Assembly: GCA_024304985.1 (NCBI GenBank)
Contig: JAMWZC010000003.1
Span: forward strand, 1 to 64,000
Reading direction: 5' to 3'
DNA from: Paracoccaceae bacterium
Lineage (GTDB): Bacteria; Pseudomonadota; Alphaproteobacteria; Rhodobacterales; Rhodobacteraceae
DNA: 64,000 nt
The notes below the pieces were generated by a model that was not told where the DNA came from, searched no databases, and worked only from the letters and a program-made list of their open reading frames with translations. The position numbers and the translations under genes were made by a program. Shown here one piece after another: positions 32,141 to 40,354 of this stretch; position 1 is the stretch's first letter; the number at the start of each line of letters is the position of its first letter.

Positions 32141-33277
32141 GTGAAACCCCTAGCAAATCCCTGGGCGAAGTGTGTCGCCCTTTTTGTCGTTGTGTCGCTT
32201 GTGGCGTCCTGCGGTCTGCCCCGTGTGGGGCCCAACAAGCGCGAGATCTTCGCGGGCTCGGTCCAGAAGGAAGGCGACGCCTTCATCGTGACGGTCAATG
32301 ACCGGGTGACCCGCGCCACCGCCGTGGTCCCCGCGCTTGGCTTTTCCGACGCTTTCATCAATGCGGGCGTGGTCGGGTCGGATACGATCTCGTCCGGTGA
32401 CACGCTTGGCCTGACGATCTGGGAAAACGTGGATGATGGTCTGCTGGCCAGTTCGGGGGCGAATTCGACCGTCCTGGAAGAGGTCCAGGTTGATGGTGCG
32501 GGGTTCATCTTCGTGCCCTATGCCGGCCGGGTGAAGGCATCTGGAAACACGCCCGAGGCGCTGCGCCGGATCATCACCGAACGTCTGAAAGACCAGACCC
32601 CGGACCCGCAGGTGCAGGTGCGCCGTCTGGCCGGTGACGGGGCGACCGTGTCCCTGGTGGGGGCCATCGGCGGTCAGGGCGTCTATCCGATCGAGCGTCC
32701 GACCCGCACCCTGTCGGCCATGCTGGCTCAGGCAGGAGGTGTCACCATCGAGCCCGAGATCGCGCAGGTCACGGTGATCCGGGGCGGCCATACCGGCAAG
32801 GTCTGGTTCCAGGACCTGTTCCGCCATCCGCGCTATGACATCGCCCTGCGCGGTGGCGACCGTATCCTTGTGGAAGGCGATACACGTTCCTTCACCGCCC
32901 TTGGTGCGACCGGATCGCAGTCGCGCGTGCCCTTTGAAAGCCAGACCCTGTCCGGGGTCGAGGCGCTGGCGCAGGTCGGTGGTCTGATGAGCAGCACAGC
33001 AGACCCGACGGGTGTGTTCATCCTGCGCAATGAGCCGGCCGACATCGCCAATGCGGTGCTGGGGCGCAACGATCTGCAGGGCGAGCAGCGCATGGTCTAT
33101 GTGCTGGACCTGACGCAGCCCAATGCGCTGTTCATGGCACGGGATTTCTCGGTGCGCGATGGCGACACGCTTTATGTGACCGAGGCACCGTTCACCCAGT
33201 GGAGCCGCGCGATTTCCGCGCTGACAGGATCGCTGACCGCCGTGGACACGCTGACGACGGCACCGGCGGGCCTTTGA
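32141..33277 (+). CDS. Polysaccharide export outer-membrane lipoprotein (OPX family)
   Basis: A 378-residue protein with a lipoprotein signal ending in the lipobox LVASC. Next come a Poly_export domain (SSGDTLGLTIWENVDDG, FVPYAGRVKASGNTPEALRRIITERL) and SLBB domains (VSLVGAIGGQGVYPIERP, LSAMLAQAGGV). It resembles KpsD/Wza-type channels that take capsule across the outer membrane. The start is GTG at 32141 with GAGGAG nine bases upstream. It sits between kpsS and kpsC; the kpsMTE exporter genes are not in the window. A CGGCGG/CCGCCG hairpin lies in the 143-base gap after kpsS. Confidence 0.92.
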   Translation: MKPLANPWAKCVALFVVVSLVASCGLPRVGPNKREIFAGSVQKEGDAFIVTVNDRVTRATAVVPALGFSDAFINAGVVGSDTISSGDTLGLTIWENVDDGLLASSGANSTVLEEVQVDGAGFIFVPYAGRVKASGNTPEALRRIITERLKDQTPDPQVQVRRLAGDGATVSLVGAIGGQGVYPIERPTRTLSAMLAQAGGVTIEPEIAQVTVIRGGHTGKVWFQDLFRHPRYDIALRGGDRILVEGDTRSFTALGATGSQSRVPFESQTLSGVEALAQVGGLMSSTADPTGVFILRNEPADIANAVLGRNDLQGEQRMVYVLDLTQPNALFMARDFSVRDGDTLYVTEAPFTQWSRAISALTGSLTAVDTLTTAPAGL

Positions 33278-33283
33278 TCCACC

Positions 33284-35335
33284 GTGCCCGACCGCCTGCC
33301 TGAAACGGCCAGACATGACGCCGCCGGGGGACCTACCTCCCGGCGGCTTTTCTATTACAACGCCGGTTTTCTGACCCAGCCGCGCATCCGGCGCATTCTG
33401 GACCTGGCGGGGCATGAGCTGCGCCTGGGTGTGCCGGGTCCGCAGGATCGCATCGCGGTCTGGGGCCATTCACCCTATGCCGCGCGGGGCGAGGCGATGG
33501 CGCGGCAGACCGGGGCGACGCTGGTGCGGATCGAGGATGCCTTTCTGCGCTCGGTCCATCCGGGGCGGGACGGAGAGCCGCCATTGGGACTGGTGATCGA
33601 CAGCCGGGGCATGCATTACGACCCCGCCCAGCCTTCGGACCTTGAGGTGCTGCTGGCCACCCATCCGCTGGATGACACCGCCCTGCTGGATGCGGCGCGC
33701 GGGGCCATGGCGCGGCTGGCCGAGGCTGATCTGAGCAAGTACAACGCCCATGATCCGCAGGCCCCCCTGCCCGCGCCGGGCTATGTGCTGATCATCGACC
33801 AGACGCGGGGCGATGCCGCTGTCACGCAGGGACGGGCGGATAGCAACACCTTCCGCGAAATGCTGTTCCATGCCACGCAGGATAATCCGGGCGCGCGGAT
33901 CGTGATCAAGACACATCCCGAAACCGTTGCAGGCCACCGTGCGGGCTATTTCGATGCCGACACGCTGGCGCTGGCACCGGGTGCGGATATCACGCTGCTG
34001 TCGGCCCCCGTCAGCCCGCGCGCACTGTTGGAGGGCGCTGTGGCGGTCTATACCGTTTCCTCGCAAATGGGGTTCGAGGCCATTCTGGCGGGGCATCGCC
34101 CGCATGTCTTTGGCCAGCCCTTCTATGCCGGATGGGGGTTGAGCGAGGATTTCACCCCCGTCACCCGCCGCCAGCGCCGCCTGACGCGGGCGCAATTGTT
34201 CGCTGCCGCCATGATCCTCTATCCGGTCTGGTATGACCCTTGCCGTGACCGTCTGTGTCCGCTGGATGAGGCGATCTCGGCGCTGGAGGCACAGGTGCGG
34301 GCCTGGCGCGAGGATCGCCACGGCTGGCAGGCCAGCGGCATGCGGCTGTGGAAGCGCGGAGCGATCAACGGGTTCTTCGGCGGTGTGACGCCGGTGCGGT
34401 TCCGCGACGGCCCGGGGCGGGACGGGCGGCGCGCGATGGTCTGGGCGGCCAAGGCGGATACGGCCCCTGATGGCGCGGTGCGGGTCGAGGATGGCTTTCT
34501 GCGCTCGCGCGGGCTTGGGGCGGATCTGGTGCCGCCGCTGTCCTTGGTCTGCGACGATCTGGGCATCTATTACGATCCGTCACGGGATAGCCGATTGGAG
34601 CGGATGATCGCCGCGCGCGCCGCGTTGCGGCCCGATCAGGCGGCGCGGGCGCGCGCGCTGATGGCGGCGCTGGTGGCGCGCGGGTTGAGCAAGTACAATC
34701 TGGGGCAGGACGCGCCCGACCTTCGGGCACTGGCCGCAGGGCGGCGCGTCGTGCTGGTGCCGGGGCAGGTGGAGGATGACGCCTCGATCCGTCTGGGTGC
34801 AGGCGATGTGCGGACCAATGCAGCCCTTCTGGCGGCGGCGCGGGCGGGCAATCCGGACGCGTTTGTGGTCTACAAACCCCACCCGGATGTCGAGGCAGGC
34901 TTGCGGCCCGGTGCCTTGCCGGAGGCCGAGGGGATCGCCGATCTGGTGGTGACGGGCGCCGATCCTGCCGCGTTGATGTCACAGGTGGATGCAGTGTGGA
35001 CCATGACCTCGCTTCTGGGGTTCGAGGCACTGATCCGGGGGCGGCAGGTCGTGACTCTGGGCGCGCCCTTCTATGCCGGTTGGGGGCTGACCGATCATCG
35101 TGGTCCCGCCCTGCCCCGGCGGCAGGCGCATGTGACGCTTGAAGGATTGGTTCATGCGGCCTTGATCGACTATCCGCGCTATCGCGATCCGGTCAGCGGT
35201 TTGCCCTGCCCGGTCGAGGTGGCGGTGGAACGATTGTCGGCAGGCGAGGTGGCGCGCGGTGGGCTGGCCAATCGGCTGCTGGCGAAGCTGCAGGGAGTTT
35301 TCGCGGGGCACGCCCATTTGTGGCGGCGCGGCTGA
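33284..35335 (+). CDS. kpsC: Capsule polysaccharide beta-Kdo transferase KpsC
   Basis: A 683-residue protein with an internal duplication. Each half has a RVEDGFLRS / RIEDAFLRS motif (about residues 84 and 405), a LSKYN motif, a KTHPE or KPHPD motif, and a GFEAxxxGxxVxxxGxPFYAGWGL motif. This two-domain layout is that of KpsC, which alternates beta-2,4 and beta-2,7 linkages to build the poly-Kdo linker. The start is GTG at 33284, six bases after the OPX stop, without a good ribosome binding site. No other start fits before the conserved RRLFYYNAGFL. Translation is probably coupled to the gene before. Confidence 0.93.
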   Translation: MPDRLPETARHDAAGGPTSRRLFYYNAGFLTQPRIRRILDLAGHELRLGVPGPQDRIAVWGHSPYAARGEAMARQTGATLVRIEDAFLRSVHPGRDGEPPLGLVIDSRGMHYDPAQPSDLEVLLATHPLDDTALLDAARGAMARLAEADLSKYNAHDPQAPLPAPGYVLIIDQTRGDAAVTQGRADSNTFREMLFHATQDNPGARIVIKTHPETVAGHRAGYFDADTLALAPGADITLLSAPVSPRALLEGAVAVYTVSSQMGFEAILAGHRPHVFGQPFYAGWGLSEDFTPVTRRQRRLTRAQLFAAAMILYPVWYDPCRDRLCPLDEAISALEAQVRAWREDRHGWQASGMRLWKRGAINGFFGGVTPVRFRDGPGRDGRRAMVWAAKADTAPDGAVRVEDGFLRSRGLGADLVPPLSLVCDDLGIYYDPSRDSRLERMIAARAALRPDQAARARALMAALVARGLSKYNLGQDAPDLRALAAGRRVVLVPGQVEDDASIRLGAGDVRTNAALLAAARAGNPDAFVVYKPHPDVEAGLRPGALPEAEGIADLVVTGADPAALMSQVDAVWTMTSLLGFEALIRGRQVVTLGAPFYAGWGLTDHRGPALPRRQAHVTLEGLVHAALIDYPRYRDPVSGLPCPVEVAVERLSAGEVARGGLANRLLAKLQGVFAGHAHLWRRG

Positions 35336-35351
35336 GGCGGGCGTTGTCCTT

Positions 35352-35374
35352 GGATATTTGAGGCAAGAAGAAGC
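35352..35374 (+). repeat. 3'-end intergenic repeat, copy c
   Basis: The plus strand reads GGATATTTGAGGCAAGAAGA and continues AGC, 16 bases past the kpsC stop and in the sense of that gene. It lies just before the convergent ribD 3' end. Confidence 0.6.
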
Positions 35375-35382
35375 AGGCCGCG

Positions 35383-36492
35383 TCAGCCCTGTGGCACCCA
35401 GCGGTGCAGGATGTCGGGGCCGATGGCGCGGCTCTCGATCAAATCGAAGCGCGGGGCGCTTGCCAGATGCGAGAGGCCAAGCGCGCCCAGCGCGGGCTGA
35501 CCCTCGGCGCCGATCATCACGCCTGCGGTGAAGCCGATCAGCTCGTCCACAAGACCGGCAGAGAGCAGCGAGGCCGCGAGCGCGCCGCCGCCTTCGCAGA
35601 AGACCGAGGTCAGACCCGCCTGTCCGAGTTCCTGCAAAAGGGCGGAGGCGTCGATCTGCCCGGCCGTGGTGGCGCAGGGGATGAGGCGCGCGCCAAGACC
35701 AGACCACGCCTCGATCAGGCGGGGATCGGCGTCGGGGCCGTGGCAGAGCCAGAGCGGGACATCGGCGGCGGATTGGGCAAGGTTGCCGCTGAGCGGCAGA
35801 TCGAGCCTGCGCGACACGACGATGCGGACCGGCTGGCGCGTGATGCCAAGGCCGCGCACGGTCAGCGTGGGATCATCGGCCCGCGCGGTGCCCGCCCCCA
35901 CCATCACCGCATCGTGGCGCGCGCGCATCGCATGGACCGCGCGGCGCGCCGCGGGCCCGGTGATCCACTGGCTGTCGCCTGTCGCGGTCGCGATGCGCCC
36001 GTCGAAACTGGAGGCAAGCTTGAGCGTCACGCGTGGCCGCCCCTCGCGGATGCGCAGGAAGAACCCGGCCAGATCGCGGGCGGCCTGGTCGGCCATCACG
36101 CCTGTGGTGACCTCGACCCCGGCGGCGCGCAGCATGGCGAAGCCCCGCCCGGACACCCGCGGGTCACTGTCCTGGAGGGGAGCGACGACGCGGCTGATGC
36201 CTGCCTTGATCAGTGTGTCGGCGCAGGGGGGCGTCTTGCCATGATGGGCACAAGGCTCGAGGCTGACATAGGCGGTGGCCCCGCGCGCCGCCTCCCCGGC
36301 GCGGGCCAGCGCCTGCGGCTCGGCATGGGGCCGGCCGCCGGGGGCAGTCCAACCGCGCCCGATGATGCGGCCATCCCTGACGATCACGCAGCCCACGGCG
36401 GGGTTGGGCCAGGTCTGACCCTGTCCGCGCCGCCCCAGTGACAGGGCGAGCGCCATGTAGGTTTGGTCGGACCAGCGCACGGCCCGCGTCAC
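35383..36492 (-). CDS. ribD: Bifunctional riboflavin deaminase/reductase RibD
   Basis: A 369-residue enzyme. The N-terminal deaminase (about 1-145) has the zinc motifs HAEPQAL and [16 protein letters not shown]. The C-terminal reductase (about 150-365) has [49 protein letters not shown] and a [13 protein letters not shown] block. It performs the two middle steps of riboflavin synthesis. The start is GTG and overlaps the nrdR stop as GTGA, so it is coupled to nrdR, a common alphaproteobacterial arrangement. Confidence 0.96.
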   Translation of the reverse strand: MTRAVRWSDQTYMALALSLGRRGQGQTWPNPAVGCVIVRDGRIIGRGWTAPGGRPHAEPQALARAGEAARGATAYVSLEPCAHHGKTPPCADTLIKAGISRVVAPLQDSDPRVSGRGFAMLRAAGVEVTTGVMADQAARDLAGFFLRIREGRPRVTLKLASSFDGRIATATGDSQWITGPAARRAVHAMRARHDAVMVGAGTARADDPTLTVRGLGITRQPVRIVVSRRLDLPLSGNLAQSAADVPLWLCHGPDADPRLIEAWSGLGARLIPCATTAGQIDASALLQELGQAGLTSVFCEGGGALAASLLSAGLVDELIGFTAGVMIGAEGQPALGALGLSHLASAPRFDLIESRAIGPDILHRWVPQG

Positions 36493-36956
36493 GTTTCAGG
36501 GGCGGTGTCGGGACGCAGCTCGGAGACGAATTTGTCGAAATCGTCGGCAGCCTGGAAGTTCTTGTAGACGCTGGCGAAACGGACATAGGCGACGGTGTCG
36601 ATACGGGCTAGCGCCTCCATCACGATCTCGCCGATCACCTTGGAGGGGATATCCGTCTCGCCCATGCTTTCCAGCCGCCGGACGATGCCGGAGACCATCT
36701 GGTCCATCCGCTCGGGCTCGACGGGCCGCTTTTGCAGCGAGATGCGGATCGAGCGTTCCAGCTTGTCGCGGTCGAATTCCTCGCGCCGTCCATTCGATTT
36801 GATGACGACCAGATCACGCAGCTGCACCCGCTCGTAGGTGGTGAAGCGCCCGCCACAGGCCGGGCAGAACCGCCGCCGCCGGATCGAAACGTGATCTTCG
36901 GCCGGGCGCGAGTCCTTCACCTGGGTGTCGATATTTCCGCAAAACGGACAGCGCAT
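36489..36956 (-). CDS. nrdR: Transcriptional repressor NrdR
   Basis: A 155-residue nucleotide-sensing repressor of ribonucleotide reductase genes. The zinc ribbon [13 protein letters not shown]...[16 protein letters not shown] is followed by an ATP-cone domain ([28 protein letters not shown]). It is the first gene of an nrdR-ribD pair. A perfect DnaA box lies 54 bases upstream in the promoter region. Confidence 0.97.
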   Translation of the reverse strand: MRCPFCGNIDTQVKDSRPAEDHVSIRRRRFCPACGGRFTTYERVQLRDLVVIKSNGRREEFDRDKLERSIRISLQKRPVEPERMDQMVSGIVRRLESMGETDIPSKVIGEIVMEALARIDTVAYVRFASVYKNFQAADDFDKFVSELRPDTAPET

Positions 36957-37009
36957 GGCTGGCCCCCTTTATCTTGTCTCTGCCTCTGACTGTGGGGTTC
37001 GCCCCCCAC

Positions 37010-37018
37010 TTATCCACA
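37010..37018 (+). promoter_or_regulatory. Perfect DnaA box upstream of nrdR
   Basis: TTATCCACA is an exact consensus DnaA-binding 9-mer. On the nrdR (reverse) strand it follows TATAGT (37022-37027) and overlaps the expected transcription start, or the -10 region of a TTGAGG-N17 alternative. A DnaA effect on nrdR transcription is inferred from this position. Confidence 0.55.
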
Positions 37019-37157
37019 GGCACTATAGGACAGCCTCAAGGTTTTGGGTAGCGGGAAAATCTGGCCCCAAGATGAAGCGTTGCCTTTTCGCCATAGCATC
37101 AAAAGGGCGGGATAAAATATTGATTGAACTGACTTTTCATGCCAGTGCGCCCAGCGG

Positions 37158-37592
37158 TCAGAACCGGTCGAAAAGATCCTCGATCCGGTCGTCGCAATAG
37201 GATTGCGCGTGGCCGATGGAGAGCGAGAAACCGACATCGCGCAGCGACACGGAATAGGTGCTGTCTTGCTTGGGCGCGATGGGTTCGACCGGGTCCGGGC
37301 TGAAGCGGACCGAGATGCGACCGGGGGCCAGTTGGCTGGGACCGCGCCCGCGCGCGATGTAAAGGCGGGTGGCGGTGGGCAGGCGCAGCACGTCGCGTCC
37401 ATGCTCGGCGGCGGCGCACCAGATCTGGCGGGGACCGGCGGCATGTTCTTCGAGCACTTCGAATTCGCGGCTGTCGGGGGCCTGAATGACGGTCAGGGGA
37501 AACTGCGGGCGAAAGGCCTGCGCCTGCTGCGGGGCGAGCAGCCCCATCAGGATCAGGATGGCGAGCGCTGTTCCAATCGGGCGATGGGCCAT
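37158..37592 (-). CDS. Secreted protein, tandem paralogue 1
   Basis: A 144-residue protein with a clear signal peptide (MAHRPIGTALAILILMGLLAPQQAQA). The mature part has FRPQFPLTVIQ, REFEVLEEHAAGPRQIWCAAAEHG and a C-terminal SYCDDRIEDLFDRF. The two cysteines probably form a disulfide. It is a paralogue of the next protein: the FxPxxPLxV, FEVxExxxAGPxxIWCxAAxHxR and YCxDxIE blocks are shared. AAGGA precedes the ATG by nine bases. I do not recognise a named family, and the function is unknown. Confidence 0.8.
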   Translation of the reverse strand: MAHRPIGTALAILILMGLLAPQQAQAFRPQFPLTVIQAPDSREFEVLEEHAAGPRQIWCAAAEHGRDVLRLPTATRLYIARGRGPSQLAPGRISVRFSPDPVEPIAPKQDSTYSVSLRDVGFSLSIGHAQSYCDDRIEDLFDRF

Positions 37593-37635
37593 GTCATGCT
37601 GTCCTTTCCGGGCGCGATCCGCAGCGGTCGCGGTT

Positions 37636-38058
37636 TCAGGGCATTTCGATGTGATCAGAGCAATATTGCAGCGCCTGGATGACGCTCATGGTTGCGCCAT
37701 CGCTGCGCACCGACAACAGCGCACCGCCCAGCATGCCGGGAGTCACGCTGTTGGTGGTGGCCGCATCCGGCGGGGTCAGGGTGAAGGTCACGGCCTTGCT
37801 GCCCTGTTTGGTCTGGCTGGCACCGAGCGGGGCGACCACGGTCAGACGCTGGGTGCCGGTCGCGTTCAAGCTGTGGCGCGCGTGATCGGCGGCGACGCAC
37901 CAGATATGCGAGGGGCCGGCGCCGCGGCTTTCGATCACCTCGAAGGTGCCGGGCGTGCCGGTGGGGCGGACATCCAGCGGGATCAACGGCTGGAAGGCCA
38001 TTGCCGGGCCGGAGAGCGCCGCGACGAGGGCAAGGAACAGAGCGGACAGACGGGGCAT
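37636..38058 (-). CDS. Secreted protein, tandem paralogue 2
   Basis: A 140-residue protein with a signal peptide (MPRLSALFLALVAALSGPAMA) and the same blocks as its neighbour: FQPLIPLDV, TFEVIESRGAGPSHIWCVAADHARHSL and QYCSDHIEMP. It lies 43 bases upstream of paralogue 1 on the same strand, so the pair is probably one operon made by duplication. The middle part has diverged strongly. Periplasmic or extracellular; function unknown. Confidence 0.8.
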   Translation of the reverse strand: MPRLSALFLALVAALSGPAMAFQPLIPLDVRPTGTPGTFEVIESRGAGPSHIWCVAADHARHSLNATGTQRLTVVAPLGASQTKQGSKAVTFTLTPPDAATTNSVTPGMLGGALLSVRSDGATMSVIQALQYCSDHIEMP

Positions 38059-38150
38059 CGGATGTCTCCAGCGTGATCAACCTGCAGGCGATGGTAGGGC
38101 ATCGGGGGTGGTGAGTAAAACACCGCAGCGACACAGATGCGTGATCATGC

Positions 38151-38179
38151 AAAAAGGGCGGCAGATGATCCGCCGCCCC
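38151..38179 (-). terminator. Intrinsic terminator of rpoD
   Basis: Reverse-strand stem GGGCGGC/GCCGCCC (38156-38162 and 38172-38178) is followed by TTTTTGC, 25 bases past the rpoD stop. Confidence 0.85.
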
Positions 38180-38203
38180 TTGCACGTTGCGATCACGCCT
38201 GTC

Positions 38204-40195
38204 TCAGCCGTCGAGGAAGCTGCGCAGTTTGCGCGAGCGGCTGGGGTGCTTCAGCTTGCGCAGGGCCTTGGCCTCGATCTGGCGGATCCGTTCGCGGGTC
38301 ACGCTGAACTGCTGGCCCACTTCCTCAAGCGTGTGGTCGGTGTTCATGCCGATGCCGAAGCGCATGCGCAGCACGCGTTCCTCGCGCGGGGTGAGGCTGG
38401 CAAGCACGCGGGTCGTGGTTTCCTTGAGGTTTTCCTGAATGGCGCTGTCGAGCGGCAGCACGGCATTCTTGTCCTCGATGAAATCGCCAAGCTGGCTGTC
38501 TTCCTCGTCCCCGATGGGGGTTTCGAGAGAGATCGGTTCCTTGGCGATCTTCATCACCTTGCGGACCTTTTCCAGCGGCATCTGCAGCTTTTCGGCCAGT
38601 TCTTCCGGCGTGGGTTCGCGGCCGATCTCGTGCAGCATCTGGCGGCCCGTGCGCACCAGCTTGTTGATCGTTTCGATCATGTGCACCGGGATACGGATGG
38701 TGCGCGCCTGATCCGCGATGGAGCGGGTGATGGCCTGCCGGATCCACCATGTGGCATAGGTCGAGAATTTGTAGCCGCGACGATATTCGAACTTATCGAC
38801 CGCCTTCATCAGGCCGATATTGCCTTCCTGAATGAGATCAAGGAATTGCAGCCCTCGGTTGGTGTATTTCTTGGCGATCGAGATCACGAGGCGCAGGTTT
38901 GCCTCGACCATTTCCTTCTTGGCCTGACGGGCTTCTTTCTCGCCCTTCTGGACCTGGTTCACGATGCGGCGGAACTCGCTGATGTCGAGGCCGACATATT
39001 GGCCGACCTGCGCCATGTCGGCGCGCAGTTCCTCGACCTTGTCGGCGGAGCGTTCGATCAGCGCCTGCCAACCCCGGCCCGGTTTCTGGGCCATGCGGTC
39101 CAGCCAGTTCGGGTCCAGCTCGTAGCCGCGATATTCATCGACGAATTCGCGCCGGTTGATCCGCGCCTGATCGGCCAGTTTCACCAAAGCCGAGTCGATC
39201 TGCATCACACGGCGGTTGATGCCGTAAAGCTGGTCGATCAGCGCCTCGATGCGGTTGTTGTGCAGGTGCAGTTCGTTCACCAGAAGCACGATTTCCGCGC
39301 GCAGCGTCTGATAGGTGCCCTCGTCATCCGCCGAGAAGCTGGAATCCTCGTTCAGCGTGGCCGAGATGCGGCTGTCCTGCATTTCCGACAGGCGGGCGTA
39401 GTCATCCGCGATCCGGTCCAGCGTCTCCAGCACGCGCGGCTTGAGCGCGGCTTCCATGGCGGCAAGGCTCATGTTGGCCTGCTCATCCTCGTCCTCGTCA
39501 TCCTCGCGGCTGATCGGATTGCCGTCGGCGTCCAGTTCCTGCTCATCCTCGCCGATGGCGGGGCGGGGCGCGCGGCTGACATTGGCGGGGGCGGCCACGG
39601 GGCCGTCGCCCAGATCGCCGTCTTCGCCCAGTTGCGTGCCGAAGGTGGCTTCAAGGTCGATCACATCGCGCAGCAGGATGTCTTCGGACAAGAGTTCGTC
39701 ACGCCAGATCGTGATGGCCTGAAAGGTCAGCGGGCTTTCGCACAGCCCGGCGATCATCGTGTTGCGGCCAGCCTCGATCCGCTTGGCGATGGCAATCTCG
39801 CCCTCGCGGGACAGCAACTCGACGCTGCCCATTTCGCGCAGATACATGCGGACGGGATCATCGGTGCGGTCCAGCTTTTCCGACGTGCCCGAGGCAAGCG
39901 CCAGATCGCGGTTGGACGAGATATCGACAACGGCGGTGGACTTGGCCTCCTCGTCATCGACCTCATCATCCTCGATGATGTTGATGCCCATTTCGGACAG
40001 CATCGACATCACATCCTCGATCTGCTCGGACGAGACCTGATCGGGCGGGAGAACCTGATTCAGCTGATCATAGGTGATGTAACCCCGGTCGCGCGCTTCG
40101 GCGATCATCTTCTTGACCGCGGCCTGGCTCATGTCGAGGGAGACTTCGGTGTCCTGATCGTCCTGCGGCGTGTCGTCGGTGTCTTTTGCGGCCAT
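38204..40195 (-). CDS. rpoD: RNA polymerase sigma-70 factor RpoD
   Basis: The housekeeping sigma factor, 663 residues. Region 1.1 is near the N-terminus, and region 1.2 is [22 protein letters not shown] large acidic non-conserved region follows (about 165-330, with [15 protein letters not shown]). Region 2 holds [60 protein letters not shown]. Region 4.2 ends [34 protein letters not shown] 40195 has AGGAG upstream. It lies downstream of dnaG, the classical macromolecular-synthesis order, with a promoter region containing four clustered GANTC sites. Confidence 0.98.
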   Translation of the reverse strand: MAAKDTDDTPQDDQDTEVSLDMSQAAVKKMIAEARDRGYITYDQLNQVLPPDQVSSEQIEDVMSMLSEMGINIIEDDEVDDEEAKSTAVVDISSNRDLALASGTSEKLDRTDDPVRMYLREMGSVELLSREGEIAIAKRIEAGRNTMIAGLCESPLTFQAITIWRDELLSEDILLRDVIDLEATFGTQLGEDGDLGDGPVAAPANVSRAPRPAIGEDEQELDADGNPISREDDEDEDEQANMSLAAMEAALKPRVLETLDRIADDYARLSEMQDSRISATLNEDSSFSADDEGTYQTLRAEIVLLVNELHLHNNRIEALIDQLYGINRRVMQIDSALVKLADQARINRREFVDEYRGYELDPNWLDRMAQKPGRGWQALIERSADKVEELRADMAQVGQYVGLDISEFRRIVNQVQKGEKEARQAKKEMVEANLRLVISIAKKYTNRGLQFLDLIQEGNIGLMKAVDKFEYRRGYKFSTYATWWIRQAITRSIADQARTIRIPVHMIETINKLVRTGRQMLHEIGREPTPEELAEKLQMPLEKVRKVMKIAKEPISLETPIGDEEDSQLGDFIEDKNAVLPLDSAIQENLKETTTRVLASLTPREERVLRMRFGIGMNTDHTLEEVGQQFSVTRERIRQIEAKALRKLKHPSRSRKLRSFLDG

Positions 40196-40269
40196 GAAAT
40201 GCTCCTGCATTGGCGGGCGGTCTGTCGCGGTCGATCTGCGGCACATGGGGGTGGTGCGTGACGGCCGTG

Positions 40270-40310
40270 TGATTCGCTATCCGAATCAACCTTGATTCGC
40301 AGTGATTCGC
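40270..40310. repeat. Cluster of four GANTC-containing octamers upstream of rpoD
   Basis: TGATTCGC occurs at 40270-40277, 40293-40300 and 40303-40310, with an inverted near-copy CCGAATCA at 40281-40288. Each unit contains a GANTC site, the target of the alphaproteobacterial CcrM methylase. The cluster lies 75-115 bases before the rpoD start codon, in the dnaG-rpoD gap. Confidence 0.6.
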
Positions 40311-40354
40311 AAACCGTTTACCTTCATTTGTTTACCAATTCGCTCTTAAAACCA

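Noticed and set aside
37946-40261. A 771-codon plus-strand frame opposite rpoD
   Set aside because: rpoD on the other strand has every sigma region and a ribosome binding site. The antisense frame has no family signature.
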